A stretch of 64,000 nt of DNA from JAGVPT01 sp964384415 (GTDB taxonomy: Bacteria; Bacteroidota; Ignavibacteria; UBA10030; UBA8401). The stretch's first letter is position 1. Each line of letters starts with the position of its first letter. The stretch is taken from NCBI GenBank assembly GCA_964384415.1, contig CAYLMV010000001.1, positions 1 to 64,000 of the forward strand, written 5' to 3'. Position numbers and translations under genes: made by a program. The notes under the pieces were generated by a model, which ran no database searches, was not told where the DNA came from, and worked only from the letters and a program-made list of their open reading frames with translations. This document shows, piece after piece, positions 25,333 through 33,720 of this stretch.

Positions 25333-26160
25333 ATGCTTGCAGCAGACATCCATTGGTATTTTCCCGCAACGGCCAAAGAGGCTGTGAAATTGATCAGGAG
25401 GAACGGCAACATCCTCCACGCAGGCGGAACGAAGATACTGGAGCCGCAACCCCGCAGCAGCGTGAAGGGGTTAGTCGATATTGCCTCCCTTGGCTTGGAC
25501 TACATAAAATTGAAGGGAAAAACGGTTCATATCGGATCGGGTTCTACCTTTGCGGATGTAGTGGAATTCTCGCGAAAGCACGACAGACTCACCGCGCTCG
25601 GTCATTCGATTTCCCACGGTGCGTCTACTCCGCTGAGAAACAGGATCACAATCGGCGGTTCAATCAAGGATTTTCCGATTTGGAGCAGCATCTACGCGCC
25701 CCTTCTTGCCCTCGATGCCCAGATTGTCATCGCGGGCGGGCGATCCGGGGTCTTTCCGCTGGAAAAATATGCAAGCGGTCCGTTGATCAAATCGAAGCAT
25801 CTTATTGTAGAACTCCGGGTGACGGAACGGAAGGATGTGGTCTGCACCTCATCGACTTTTCACGTTCTCCGGTTTGAATATCCACTCTTTTGCCTCTCGG
25901 CTGCTCTGACGATGAAACGGAATACCATTCAAGCCGCGCGCATTTTCATCACCGGTGTAAAGAAACGGTACGCACGCCTTGATGCAATTGAGAAGTTCCT
26001 CGTAGGAAAATCGCTCTCCGACGAGACCATCGAAGAAGCCGCCCGGCGTGCAGCATTTGCATTTGTACCCGATTACCGGTTTAGTTCCGAATATAAAGAA
26101 CGGGCAGCCAGGGTATATCTCAATGACATCCTCCATGACCTTCGCGAGGTGAACCAATGA
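25333..26160 (+). CDS. Molybdenum hydroxylase FAD subunit (XdhB/CoxM type)
   Basis: FAD-binding medium subunit of a three-part xanthine dehydrogenase-like enzyme; passes electrons from the iron-sulfur subunit to NAD or another acceptor. Start chosen at ATG 25333 (275 residues, MLAADIHWYFPATAKEA), since the longer frame begins inside the preceding gene. FAD features are HAGGTKILEPQ near 40-50 and the TIGGSIKD stretch near 110-117. Many relatives have an AGGT-D and GGNI pattern; here HAGGTKI lacks the following aspartate and GGSI replaces GGNI, suggesting a divergent flavin site. Overlaps the 2Fe-2S gene by 4 bases. Confidence 0.88.
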   Translation: MLAADIHWYFPATAKEAVKLIRRNGNILHAGGTKILEPQPRSSVKGLVDIASLGLDYIKLKGKTVHIGSGSTFADVVEFSRKHDRLTALGHSISHGASTPLRNRITIGGSIKDFPIWSSIYAPLLALDAQIVIAGGRSGVFPLEKYASGPLIKSKHLIVELRVTERKDVVCTSSTFHVLRFEYPLFCLSAALTMKRNTIQAARIFITGVKKRYARLDAIEKFLVGKSLSDETIEEAARRAAFAFVPDYRFSSEYKERAARVYLNDILHDLREVNQ

Positions 26161-26645
26161 TTGCTCGATTTACAATCAATGGTGCGTCGAGAGAACTCGA
26201 ATTGCAGCCCAACGAAACCCTCCTCAACATGCTCCGCGACAACGGTTTCACAGAGGTCAAATCCGGATGCCAGGAAGGAGAATGCGGGTCGTGCCTGGTA
26301 CTTCTCGACGAGAAGCCGGTCAATTCCTGCCAGGTCCTGGCTATGAGCGTTCAACGGAGAAAAATCAGAACGGTCAAGGGAATTGGGACGTTGCAGGCTC
26401 CTCATGTCATTCAAAAAGCTTTCGCAGAGCGAGGAGCCGACCAATGCGGATTTTGTTCACCGGGAATGGTAATTTCGGCATACAGCCTGCTTCAACATAA
26501 CCCAAACCCGACCCGGGAAGAAGTGACCGAAGCTCTCGATGGAAACCTGTGCCGATGCACCGGCTATGTGAAGATCATCGAAGCGGTGGAATATGCCGCA
26601 GAACTTCTGCGAATGAATCAACCGAAGCGGGGCGAGCATGTTTAA
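26157..26645 (+). CDS. Molybdenum hydroxylase 2Fe-2S subunit (XdhC/CoxS type)
   Basis: Small iron-sulfur subunit with two [2Fe-2S] clusters. All eight ligands are present in the 162 residues: plant-type C38, C43, C46, C58 (SGCQEGECGSC, NSC) and helical-domain C97, C100, C132, C134 (QCGFC, LCRC). It overlaps the FAD gene by 4 bases and the Mo-subunit gene by 8 bases, so the three are translated as a unit. Confidence 0.95.
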   Translation: MIARFTINGASRELELQPNETLLNMLRDNGFTEVKSGCQEGECGSCLVLLDEKPVNSCQVLAMSVQRRKIRTVKGIGTLQAPHVIQKAFAERGADQCGFCSPGMVISAYSLLQHNPNPTREEVTEALDGNLCRCTGYVKIIEAVEYAAELLRMNQPKRGEHV

Positions 26646-28974
26646 ACATGTCAACAAGTCGGTCGAGAAAATTGACGGCCTCGCCCTCGTCACCGGGGAA
26701 GAATTCTATACTAACGATTTCAGCTACAGAGAGATGCTCTATGTCTCGGTCCTGCACTCGCCGTACGCATTTGCAGAGATCGAACAGCTCGATGATTCTG
26801 CGGCTTTGGCAATGGAGGGAGTGAGAGAGGTTCTCTCCTTCAACAACGTCCGTCCGATCTTGTACACGACTGCCGGACAGGGCTTCCCTGAACCATCGCC
26901 CTATGACACGGTGCTTTTCGGCAACGTGATGCGGTTCGTCGGCGATAACGTCTGTGCGGTGGCAGCGGAGACCAAGGAACTCGCGGATCTCGCCCTGACG
27001 AAGATCAAAGTCCGGTATAAACAATTGAAGCCGTTGCTCGACTTTGAAACATCCGAGGGCTCTTCCACGATTATCCATAAAGGCGACGGCGCATTTCCAA
27101 AAATACCCGTCTTTTATGATGCATCCAAAAACCTCGCCGCAAAAGTCGAGGCAGACGTTGGTGACTTTGACGCCGCATTTGCCCGCGCGCCGCTAAAACT
27201 TGAGCATTCATTCTCCGTTCCGTATGCATCGCACTGCGCCCTCGAGCCGCATGCATCCGTTTCATATCTCGACCGTCGGGGAAGGCTCGTCATCATCTCA
27301 ACAACGCAGGTTCCCTTTCACGTAAGGAGAATCGTCTCTGCGGTTGCAGAGATTCCCGTATCAAAGATCCGGGTGATCAAGCCGCGGCTGGGAGCCGGGT
27401 TTGGAGGGAAACAGGAAGTGCTGCTGGAACCTATTGTCGCGCTGATCAGCTGGAGGACAAAGCGCCCGGCGAAGCTCGTTTATACACGGAAAGAGGTTTT
27501 TGTCTCAACGCGCACACGGCATCAATATAGAACAACGTTTCGGGCGGGATTCAATTCCGATGGATCGATCGACGCCCTTCACCTTGATGCGCTCGAAAAC
27601 TCGGGCGCCTACGGTTCCCACGCACTCACTGTGCTCGCCAATGCGGGATCCAAAACGCTCCCCCTTCTCAATAAAATCCCGAACCTAAGATTTACCGGCA
27701 AAGGCGTCTATACGAACCTGCCGGTCGGGGGAGCCTATCGCGGTTACGGTGCTACCGAATCGTACTTTGGTTACGGGCAAATGGTCGATATGATCTGCGA
27801 AAAAACCGGGCTCGACATCGTGGAGTATTATAAAAAGTGGACGATCAAATCGGGCGAGACATCCCCGATATTCAAAGCTCTCGGCGAAGGCAAAGAAGGC
27901 GTCGCGATGAATGTTTCCTCGACATCTCTGAACGAGTGCCTTGATCTCGGCGCTAAGCTTTCTGGCTGGTATGAGAAGAAGAAACTCTATTCACCGGACT
28001 TCAACCGGGGAAAAAGGCTCCGGCGAGGCATCGGCATGGCAGCGTTGATGCAGGGCTCGGCAATTCCGGAGATAGACATGGCGTCGGCATACATGAAGAT
28101 GAACGATGACGGCTCCTTCAATCTTATGGTCGGAGCTACCGATCTCGGCACGGGCTCAGACACTGTCCTCGCCCAGATCGCTTCAGAAGTTCTCGACACT
28201 CCCGTCGAGAACTTCATTGTCACTTCCTCGGATACCGATCACACTCCCTTCGACACGGGCGCGTACGCCTCCTCGACGACGTATCTCTCCGGACAGGCAG
28301 TGAAGAAATGCGCCCAAGAAATCAAACGACAGATTCTTAAAGTAGGAGCCGATCTGCTCGGTGCACCTATTACGGAGTTAGAAGTGGAGGAGAGTCGGGT
28401 GGTGTACAGGCAGACGCGTGGAAGAACCGGACCGAATGAAGTGTCGTTCGCTGAAATCTGCCAGAGCAGTCTTTACCAGCGGAATCAGTTCCAGATCCAG
28501 GCGACCGCTTCTCACGTCTCTCCGAAATCGCCTCCCCCCTTCGCGGCTCACTTCGTCGAGATAGAAATCGACACCCTCACCGGAATTATCAAGGTGGTGA
28601 ATTACGTCGCGACCGTCGATTGCGGAATAGCGATCAATCCGGTGCTGGCTGAAGGGCAGGCGCAGGGAGCGATTGTCAACGGCATCGCCTACGCCCTCTT
28701 CGAGGATTATCATTTTTCGCCGCAGGGGATACTGTTGAATGATACGTTCGGTAAGTACGGCATGCTGACCGCCCACGATATTCCCCCGATTATCGTCCGG
28801 CTGGTTGATTCCTATGAGGAGTCGGGACCATTCGGAGCGAAGTCTGTATCCGAGATCAACATCAACGGTGCGCTCCCCGGCATCGCGAACGCGTTCTATC
28901 ATGCTACAGGCAAACGCCTCTTTCGCGCCCCCTTCATGCCCGAATACGTCCTCTCGGTTCTCGACAAAGGATAG
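26638..28974 (+). CDS. Molybdenum hydroxylase large (Mo-cofactor) subunit, XdhA/XdhD-like
   Basis: Molybdopterin-binding catalytic subunit of 778 residues. Family marks are VTGEEFYTND near the start, RLGAGFGGKQE for the cofactor, GAYRGYGATES for the substrate arginine loop, the second-half GATDLGTGSDTV, and FGAKSVSEININGA near the end, where VSE supplies the catalytic glutamate. Most xanthine dehydrogenases read GVGE or AEPP there, so the KSVSE variant points to a purine substrate other than plain xanthine, as in the enzymes of selenium-linked clusters. Selenium dependence cannot be seen: there is no in-frame UGA. It is convergent with the sulfur-carrier gene, only 3 bases apart. Confidence 0.92.
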   Translation: MFKHVNKSVEKIDGLALVTGEEFYTNDFSYREMLYVSVLHSPYAFAEIEQLDDSAALAMEGVREVLSFNNVRPILYTTAGQGFPEPSPYDTVLFGNVMRFVGDNVCAVAAETKELADLALTKIKVRYKQLKPLLDFETSEGSSTIIHKGDGAFPKIPVFYDASKNLAAKVEADVGDFDAAFARAPLKLEHSFSVPYASHCALEPHASVSYLDRRGRLVIISTTQVPFHVRRIVSAVAEIPVSKIRVIKPRLGAGFGGKQEVLLEPIVALISWRTKRPAKLVYTRKEVFVSTRTRHQYRTTFRAGFNSDGSIDALHLDALENSGAYGSHALTVLANAGSKTLPLLNKIPNLRFTGKGVYTNLPVGGAYRGYGATESYFGYGQMVDMICEKTGLDIVEYYKKWTIKSGETSPIFKALGEGKEGVAMNVSSTSLNECLDLGAKLSGWYEKKKLYSPDFNRGKRLRRGIGMAALMQGSAIPEIDMASAYMKMNDDGSFNLMVGATDLGTGSDTVLAQIASEVLDTPVENFIVTSSDTDHTPFDTGAYASSTTYLSGQAVKKCAQEIKRQILKVGADLLGAPITELEVEESRVVYRQTRGRTGPNEVSFAEICQSSLYQRNQFQIQATASHVSPKSPPPFAAHFVEIEIDTLTGIIKVVNYVATVDCGIAINPVLAEGQAQGAIVNGIAYALFEDYHFSPQGILLNDTFGKYGMLTAHDIPPIIVRLVDSYEESGPFGAKSVSEININGALPGIANAFYHATGKRLFRAPFMPEYVLSVLDKG

Positions 28975-28977
28975 GAT

Positions 28978-29229
28978 CTATCCTCCGCCGATCGGAAGCA
29001 GGAGTGTCACCCTGTCGCCGTCGTGGAGAACGACAGAACGATTCTGTTCATCCCCGTTGACGAAGGCTGTGACAAAGCTCTGATGGTCCTGTTTGATCTT
29101 GAGGCTGTTCAAAAGGTCCGTTACTGTCGCGCCGGAAGCAAGTTCAACCAATCCCTCTTTACCCAATCCCGCAATATGGAGCAATCCGGTGCTGGCAACC
29201 TCTACTGTGATTTTCTTTGGTGAGTCCAT
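28978..29229 (-). CDS. ThiS/MoaD-like sulfur-carrier protein
   Basis: An 83-residue beta-grasp protein ending in LLPIGGG, so the GG needed for thiocarboxylation is followed by one extra glycine. The body has VTVEVASTG and DGDRVTLLLP, as in MoaD/ThiS/CysO relatives. It is the last gene of the minus-strand purine run and lies beside the large Mo-subunit gene. A role in sulfuration of the molybdenum cofactor, or of a purine product, is plausible but unproven. No moaE or thiF-like partner is in the window. Confidence 0.82.
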   Translation of the reverse strand: MDSPKKITVEVASTGLLHIAGLGKEGLVELASGATVTDLLNSLKIKQDHQSFVTAFVNGDEQNRSVVLHDGDRVTLLLPIGGG

Positions 29230-29260
29230 TTTGTAACCGGCTCTAGGATCTTACGGTGTG

Positions 29261-30727
29261 TCAGGTAGATGCAACTTCTGCGTTGAACTCCTTTATCATA
29301 GTATCGATGCGCGGCGTGAGTTCTTGAATTCCAGTCCAGTATCCCGGATCCGACCACTGCGCATTAAGTTCACGAAGATCTTTCTTCTGCTGTTCGATCC
29401 AGGTGAAATACTTCAGGTTGTGAATCCGTTTCCGTTCATTGTTGTCGAGTTCCAACATATTGGAAGTGTCTTCGCCGAGACATGAAGTAAAGAACGCACG
29501 CACGGCATCGGCTTCGGTGTACTTTCCATGAGCTGCTCTCATTTCCTCAACCCGCGAGCCATACAGCTGCATGGAATCGGTCAGTATCGTAGCGACCACA
29601 TCATTTTCTTTTAGGTCCAGATATTTCGCCAGCTTAATTGCGCCAAGAACATTGGCAACGCCTGAAATTCCAAGCAGGTTGAGCCTGGAAACGATTTGCC
29701 CCTCCACCCCGTTTTTTATCAGATAGTCCTTTCCCTGCTCCTCGTTAAAAAGCCTCATCAGTTCGAGACAATCGTTGTCATCAACATCAATAACGAAGTC
29801 TGTGTTCTTTACATTATGGATCCACGGCACGTGTTTGTCACCGATACCTTCGATACGATGGCTCCCGAATCCATTCTGAAGAAGCGTCGGACACTGGAGC
29901 GCTTCCGCTGCTGCGATCTTGACCGAAGGATATTTTTGCTTAAGGAAATCGCCGGCTGCAATGGTCCCGGCTGACCCGGTGCATGAAACGAATCCCACAA
30001 GGTTGAGGCTGTTGTTCAGGTCCCGGATTCCTTCGAAGACTTCGGCAATGGCGTTCGCGGTCACTTCATAATGCCAGAGGTAGTTTCCCAGTTCTTCAAA
30101 TTGGTTGAAGATCATGATGTCCTTGCGATGCGCCTTCAACTCCCAGCATTTGTCGAAGATTTCTTTCACATTGCTTTCGGAACCTGCTGTCGCTATCACT
30201 TCGCCCGCAAGCCGCTTGAGCCAATCGAACCTCTCCTTGCTCATCCCTTCCGGAAGGATGGCGACCGATTGGCATCCGAACAAGGCGGAGTTGAACGCTC
30301 CTCCGCGGCAAAAGTTGCCCGTCGAAGGCCAAACTGCTTTCTGCTGCGTCGAGTCGAAATTTCCGGAGATGATGGCCGGTGCAAGGCATCCAAACGTAGC
30401 TCCCACTTTATGGGCTCCGGTCGGGAACCACTTCCCCACAAGGGCGATGATTCTCGCGCGGACTCCGGTCAATGAAGAAGGAAGCTCGATGTAATTCACT
30501 TTGTCGAATCCTCCTCCCATCTCCTTCGGTTCATTCTTCCATGTGATTCGAAAGAGATTGAGCGGATTGACATCCCACAACCCAACTGGCTCGAGGCGCT
30601 TTTTAGTCTCGATCGGCAGGCTCTCCGGGTCCTTCATTTGGGAAAAGGTCGGGATGACGATCTTTTTCTCTCTGCACCGATTGATATTATTCTTTCTTGC
30701 CTTCTCATTGATATTCAGGTTAATCAT
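29261..30727 (-). CDS. PLP-dependent (fold-type-II) lyase of the purine island
   Basis: A 488-residue tryptophan-synthase-beta-superfamily enzyme with PLP lysine K107 in PTGAHKVGATF, the substrate loop WPSTGNFCRGG (STGN) and a phosphate-binding loop SCTGSAGTIAAG. It is clearly related to cysteine synthase, threonine synthase and diaminopropionate ammonia-lyase but is not a close match to E. coli YgeX. Its start overlaps the MocA-like gene by 4 bases, inside the run ygeY-ygeW-PLP-mocA-PLP-thiS. In the published urate pathway YgeX splits 2,3-diaminopropionate; this enzyme or its neighbour at 31419 may fill that role. Substrate is inference. Confidence 0.85.
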   Translation of the reverse strand: MINLNINEKARKNNINRCREKKIVIPTFSQMKDPESLPIETKKRLEPVGLWDVNPLNLFRITWKNEPKEMGGGFDKVNYIELPSSLTGVRARIIALVGKWFPTGAHKVGATFGCLAPAIISGNFDSTQQKAVWPSTGNFCRGGAFNSALFGCQSVAILPEGMSKERFDWLKRLAGEVIATAGSESNVKEIFDKCWELKAHRKDIMIFNQFEELGNYLWHYEVTANAIAEVFEGIRDLNNSLNLVGFVSCTGSAGTIAAGDFLKQKYPSVKIAAAEALQCPTLLQNGFGSHRIEGIGDKHVPWIHNVKNTDFVIDVDDNDCLELMRLFNEEQGKDYLIKNGVEGQIVSRLNLLGISGVANVLGAIKLAKYLDLKENDVVATILTDSMQLYGSRVEEMRAAHGKYTEADAVRAFFTSCLGEDTSNMLELDNNERKRIHNLKYFTWIEQQKKDLRELNAQWSDPGYWTGIQELTPRIDTMIKEFNAEVAST

Positions 30728-31422
30728 ACTCTCGGCCCGTTCTTTGGATTCCTTGCAGTGGAAAAATGTGATTCGAGTTTTGCGACGTCTCTTTCTTCAT
30801 CAATGTCGAAGCAAATACCCGAATCCGGTACTACGATAGTCTTCGAATGAAACTGTTTTAACACATCTCTTAGAATCGACATCCGGCTTTCTTCGAGTAT
30901 GGCAGAGAAGGCCTTCCGACGGACAAGAATAGGATGTCCCTTCTTTAAACGATTCTCTTCGGGCGAATTTTCCGTGTCGATTTCAATGACAGGTATATAT
31001 ACGTCGGACCCGGAGTCCGACGCGAAGCTGCCCGCTAGTGTTTTGTACGTCCAAGCGCTTATATTCGGCATATCTCCGGGGACGATATAGGTTCCCTCCT
31101 GCGAAACCTCAACCCGGGAGAGCCCAACCTGGACAGAGGAGAACATGCCGGCAGAATGCTCTTTGTTTTCGACGAGCTCAATTTTCTTCTTTTGCGACAT
31201 CGTAATCTTGTCGGACTCCATCACTATTCGTTTCACCTCCTCGAATTGATAGCCGCCGACCAGAATCAGCTGATTGACAGCATCCAACGCGGGAAGAATC
31301 GCCCGTACGACCAATGGAACCCTTTCCAGAACGAGCCCCGGTTTCCACCGCTTCATCCGGGAGGAGTAGCCAGCCGCGAGGATCACCGCAGCGAGCTGCG
31401 GTTGTTCAGAAGCTGTCTTCAC
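30724..31422 (-). CDS. MocA/MobA-like molybdopterin nucleotidyltransferase
   Basis: NTP-transferase of 232 residues predicted to convert molybdopterin to its cytosine dinucleotide form, the cofactor used by many bacterial molybdenum hydroxylases. The nucleotide-binding start ILAAGYSSRMKRWKPGL matches the MocA signature (LAAGxSxRMGxxK, here with K in place of G), and VPGDMPN is the metal-binding motif. It overlaps both flanking genes by 4 bases. Its location within a molybdenum-hydroxylase island supports a cofactor-tailoring role, as for MocA/YgfJ in enterics. Confidence 0.88.
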   Translation of the reverse strand: MKTASEQPQLAAVILAAGYSSRMKRWKPGLVLERVPLVVRAILPALDAVNQLILVGGYQFEEVKRIVMESDKITMSQKKKIELVENKEHSAGMFSSVQVGLSRVEVSQEGTYIVPGDMPNISAWTYKTLAGSFASDSGSDVYIPVIEIDTENSPEENRLKKGHPILVRRKAFSAILEESRMSILRDVLKQFHSKTIVVPDSGICFDIDEERDVAKLESHFSTARNPKNGPRV

Positions 31423-32645
31423 GCCCGATAGCCCATCGAGACGAGAATCTTGTCGATATCCGGTTCGACTGATTGAGGGAAGGTCACGCTCTTCATCGCC
31501 GATTCGATATCTTTCAATCCGTGTCCTGTAAGAAGGAGGACGATCGTTGACTCACGTGGAAGAGTGTCTTGGATCTTGGCAAAGCCGGCGAATGACGCGG
31601 CTGAAGAGGGCTCACAGAAAACGCCGGACGTCCGCGAGAGATAATGCTGGGCTTCAAGAATATCGTCGTCAGAAACGAGAACCACATCGCCCCGGACTCT
31701 TCGCAGATCCTCGACCGCCGTATAGCCGTTTCTCGCGGCATTGACCGAGATTGAATCTGCCACCGTGCTAGCCTTGTACTTGAGGTCGAAGTTGTTGTGA
31801 TAGAAAGCTGTGTAGATAAACGAACTCCCCTCGGCCTGCACTCCAATGATCTTGGGGATCGACTTGAGAAGTCCGACCTGAACGAGATCTTCAAATCCTT
31901 TGATGACCCCGCTCAAGATGACTCCATCACCGACGGGAAGAATCATGTAATCAACGTGCCTTTTTGGCGCCTGAGCGATGACCTCGAACGAGACCGTCTT
32001 CTTCCCTTCGATCGTGAGCGGATTGTAAGCGGTGTTGCGGCTGAGGCAGCCGGTTCGCTCGGTGAACTTCAACGAGAGATCGAAGGCCGTATCGTAACTT
32101 CCGCGGATAGGGATTACGGCGGCGCCGTATTGCAGGCATTGAACAAGCTTCGCTCTGGGCGCGGCGGCCGGCATAAAAATGATAATGTCCTGTTCCGCCG
32201 ACGCGCCTACCCCCGCCATCGAAGAGGCCGCGTTCCCGGTCGACGCAACCGCGATCCGTTGAATCCCTTTCTTCCTGGCGAATGCTGAAACCAGAAATGA
32301 CGCCCGATCTTTGAACGATCCCGTCGGATTTGTTCCGTCAAACTTCAAGAGGAGATTGGCGAATCCAAAGTCCCGTTGAATTTTCGGCGCTCTGATCAAC
32401 GGCGTATCTCCCACCGGCAAGGGCGGAAAGAATTCGCGCTCCACCGGAAGATAATCGTAGACGTCGAAATCATCCAACGGCCGCTTCGAATTTCTCAGTT
32501 CGGCGGGAAGCTTCACCTTCAAAATGCCCCGAAGCGGCTTCCCCTCCAGGGATTCATCCCGGCATTTTGGGCAGAGCATGAATTCCCTTTCGATGTCGTA
32601 CTCGCTGCCGCAGGTCTCGCAAAAATATTTGAACGCTTCCTTCAT
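31419..32645 (-). CDS. Threonine-synthase-like PLP enzyme with N-terminal zinc ribbon
   Basis: A 408-residue PLP-dependent lyase. Residues 9-28 form a C4 knuckle (C9, C12, C25, C28), and the PLP lysine is K112 in NPTGSFKDRA, with STGNAASS as the substrate loop and LPVGDGVILSG for phosphate. Such rubredoxin-like-plus-threonine-synthase proteins are often annotated PLP-dependent lyase/thiolase and commonly neighbour ygeW and ygeY. It lies 6 bases after ygeW. A genuine threonine synthase function is unlikely given the context; the second PLP enzyme at 29261 is a different subfamily. Confidence 0.87.
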   Translation of the reverse strand: MKEAFKYFCETCGSEYDIEREFMLCPKCRDESLEGKPLRGILKVKLPAELRNSKRPLDDFDVYDYLPVEREFFPPLPVGDTPLIRAPKIQRDFGFANLLLKFDGTNPTGSFKDRASFLVSAFARKKGIQRIAVASTGNAASSMAGVGASAEQDIIIFMPAAAPRAKLVQCLQYGAAVIPIRGSYDTAFDLSLKFTERTGCLSRNTAYNPLTIEGKKTVSFEVIAQAPKRHVDYMILPVGDGVILSGVIKGFEDLVQVGLLKSIPKIIGVQAEGSSFIYTAFYHNNFDLKYKASTVADSISVNAARNGYTAVEDLRRVRGDVVLVSDDDILEAQHYLSRTSGVFCEPSSAASFAGFAKIQDTLPRESTIVLLLTGHGLKDIESAMKSVTFPQSVEPDIDKILVSMGYRA

Positions 32646-32651
32646 CGTCGA

Positions 32652-33662
32652 TTACATCGTCAATGCCATGATGGCTTTTGCCGTGTGGAGTCTATTCTCG
32701 GCTTCATCAAATACGATGGAAATGCCGGGGTTGTCCAGGATTTCATCGGTGACTTCTTTGCCCCGGTCTGCCGGCAATGCGTGCATCAACTTGACGTTTT
32801 TGGAGGCCATTTTAATCCGGCGGTCATCGCAAATCCAATCCTTGTATTTTTCGAGGTTCCCCTTCATCTCTTTCTTGCAGGCCTCCTCATTCTGAAGATA
32901 ATGATCCACGGAGTAGTGTCCAAAGCCTCCCCAATTTTTCGGGATCACAACCTGAGCCCCTTCGAATGCCTCGTCCATGTCGTTCGTAAATTTCAGACTC
33001 CCTCCACCGGCCTCCGCATTCTTATACGCTTTCTCGATGATATTTTTGCTCAGCGGAAATTCCTTGGGGTTTGCGACCGTCACATCGATTCCGTACCGGG
33101 GGAAGAGAAGAATCTGGGTCTGCGGAACCGAGAGGGGCTTCGCATGTGTCGTGGAATAGGCCCATGATACTGTAACCTTCAATCCCTTGGGATTTTTGTC
33201 GAAGTGTTCGAAGATTGTCATCAAGTCTGCCAGGCCCTGGAACGGGTGGTAGACATCATCCTGCAGCGACATTACTGGCACCGTAGCATAGCGGGCCATT
33301 TCGTCGAGATACTTCTTGCCCACTCCGTAGAAGCAATTCCTGCATGCGATTCCATGTCCCATCCGCGAAAGGATGATGGCGGTGTCTTTTGGCGCCTCGC
33401 CGTGCGAGATCTGCATCTTATCCGCTGTCAGGTCGTGCGCATGTCCGCCGAGCTGTGTCATTCCGGCTTCCATAGAATTGCGTGTGCGGGTCGATTGCTC
33501 AAAGAAAATCGCAAACAGGGTTTTGTCGGCGAGCAACCGATGCGGCTCACCCATCGCGAATTTTCTTTTGAGGTCGAATGCAACTTCAAAAGCGGTGTCG
33601 AGTTCCTGTTTTGTCCAATCTTCGTCGGACAGGAAATGCTTCTTAAAGAGATCTGATACCAT
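32652..33662 (-). CDS. ygeW: Knotted carbamoyltransferase YgeW
   Basis: Member of the aspartate/ornithine carbamoyltransferase fold with the trefoil knot found in acetylornithine-type enzymes. In 336 residues the carbamoyl-phosphate loop is FFEQSTRTR (STRT at 57-60), then HGEAPKDTA, LADLMTIFEH and the MHALPADRG motif near the C-terminus in place of HCLP. In the anaerobic urate pathway YgeW is thought to act on an oxamate/ureido intermediate to conserve energy through carbamoyl phosphate. The ygeY gene precedes it by 58 bases on the same strand. Confidence 0.93.
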   Translation of the reverse strand: MVSDLFKKHFLSDEDWTKQELDTAFEVAFDLKRKFAMGEPHRLLADKTLFAIFFEQSTRTRNSMEAGMTQLGGHAHDLTADKMQISHGEAPKDTAIILSRMGHGIACRNCFYGVGKKYLDEMARYATVPVMSLQDDVYHPFQGLADLMTIFEHFDKNPKGLKVTVSWAYSTTHAKPLSVPQTQILLFPRYGIDVTVANPKEFPLSKNIIEKAYKNAEAGGGSLKFTNDMDEAFEGAQVVIPKNWGGFGHYSVDHYLQNEEACKKEMKGNLEKYKDWICDDRRIKMASKNVKLMHALPADRGKEVTDEILDNPGISIVFDEAENRLHTAKAIMALTM

Positions 33663-33720
33663 GAGTGCCTCTTCTTTGGATTGGGTTCAAGTTCATAGGA
33701 CGCGCCGACGCATCGGAGGA

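Noticed and set aside
26638..28974. Selenocysteine codon in the large Mo subunit
   Set aside because: No in-frame UGA is present, so any selenium use would be through a labile cofactor, not visible in sequence.
29261..30727. Tryptophan synthase beta subunit
   Set aside because: Shares the fold and PLP lysine context but has no trpA neighbour, lies inside the purine run, and differs in substrate-loop sequence.
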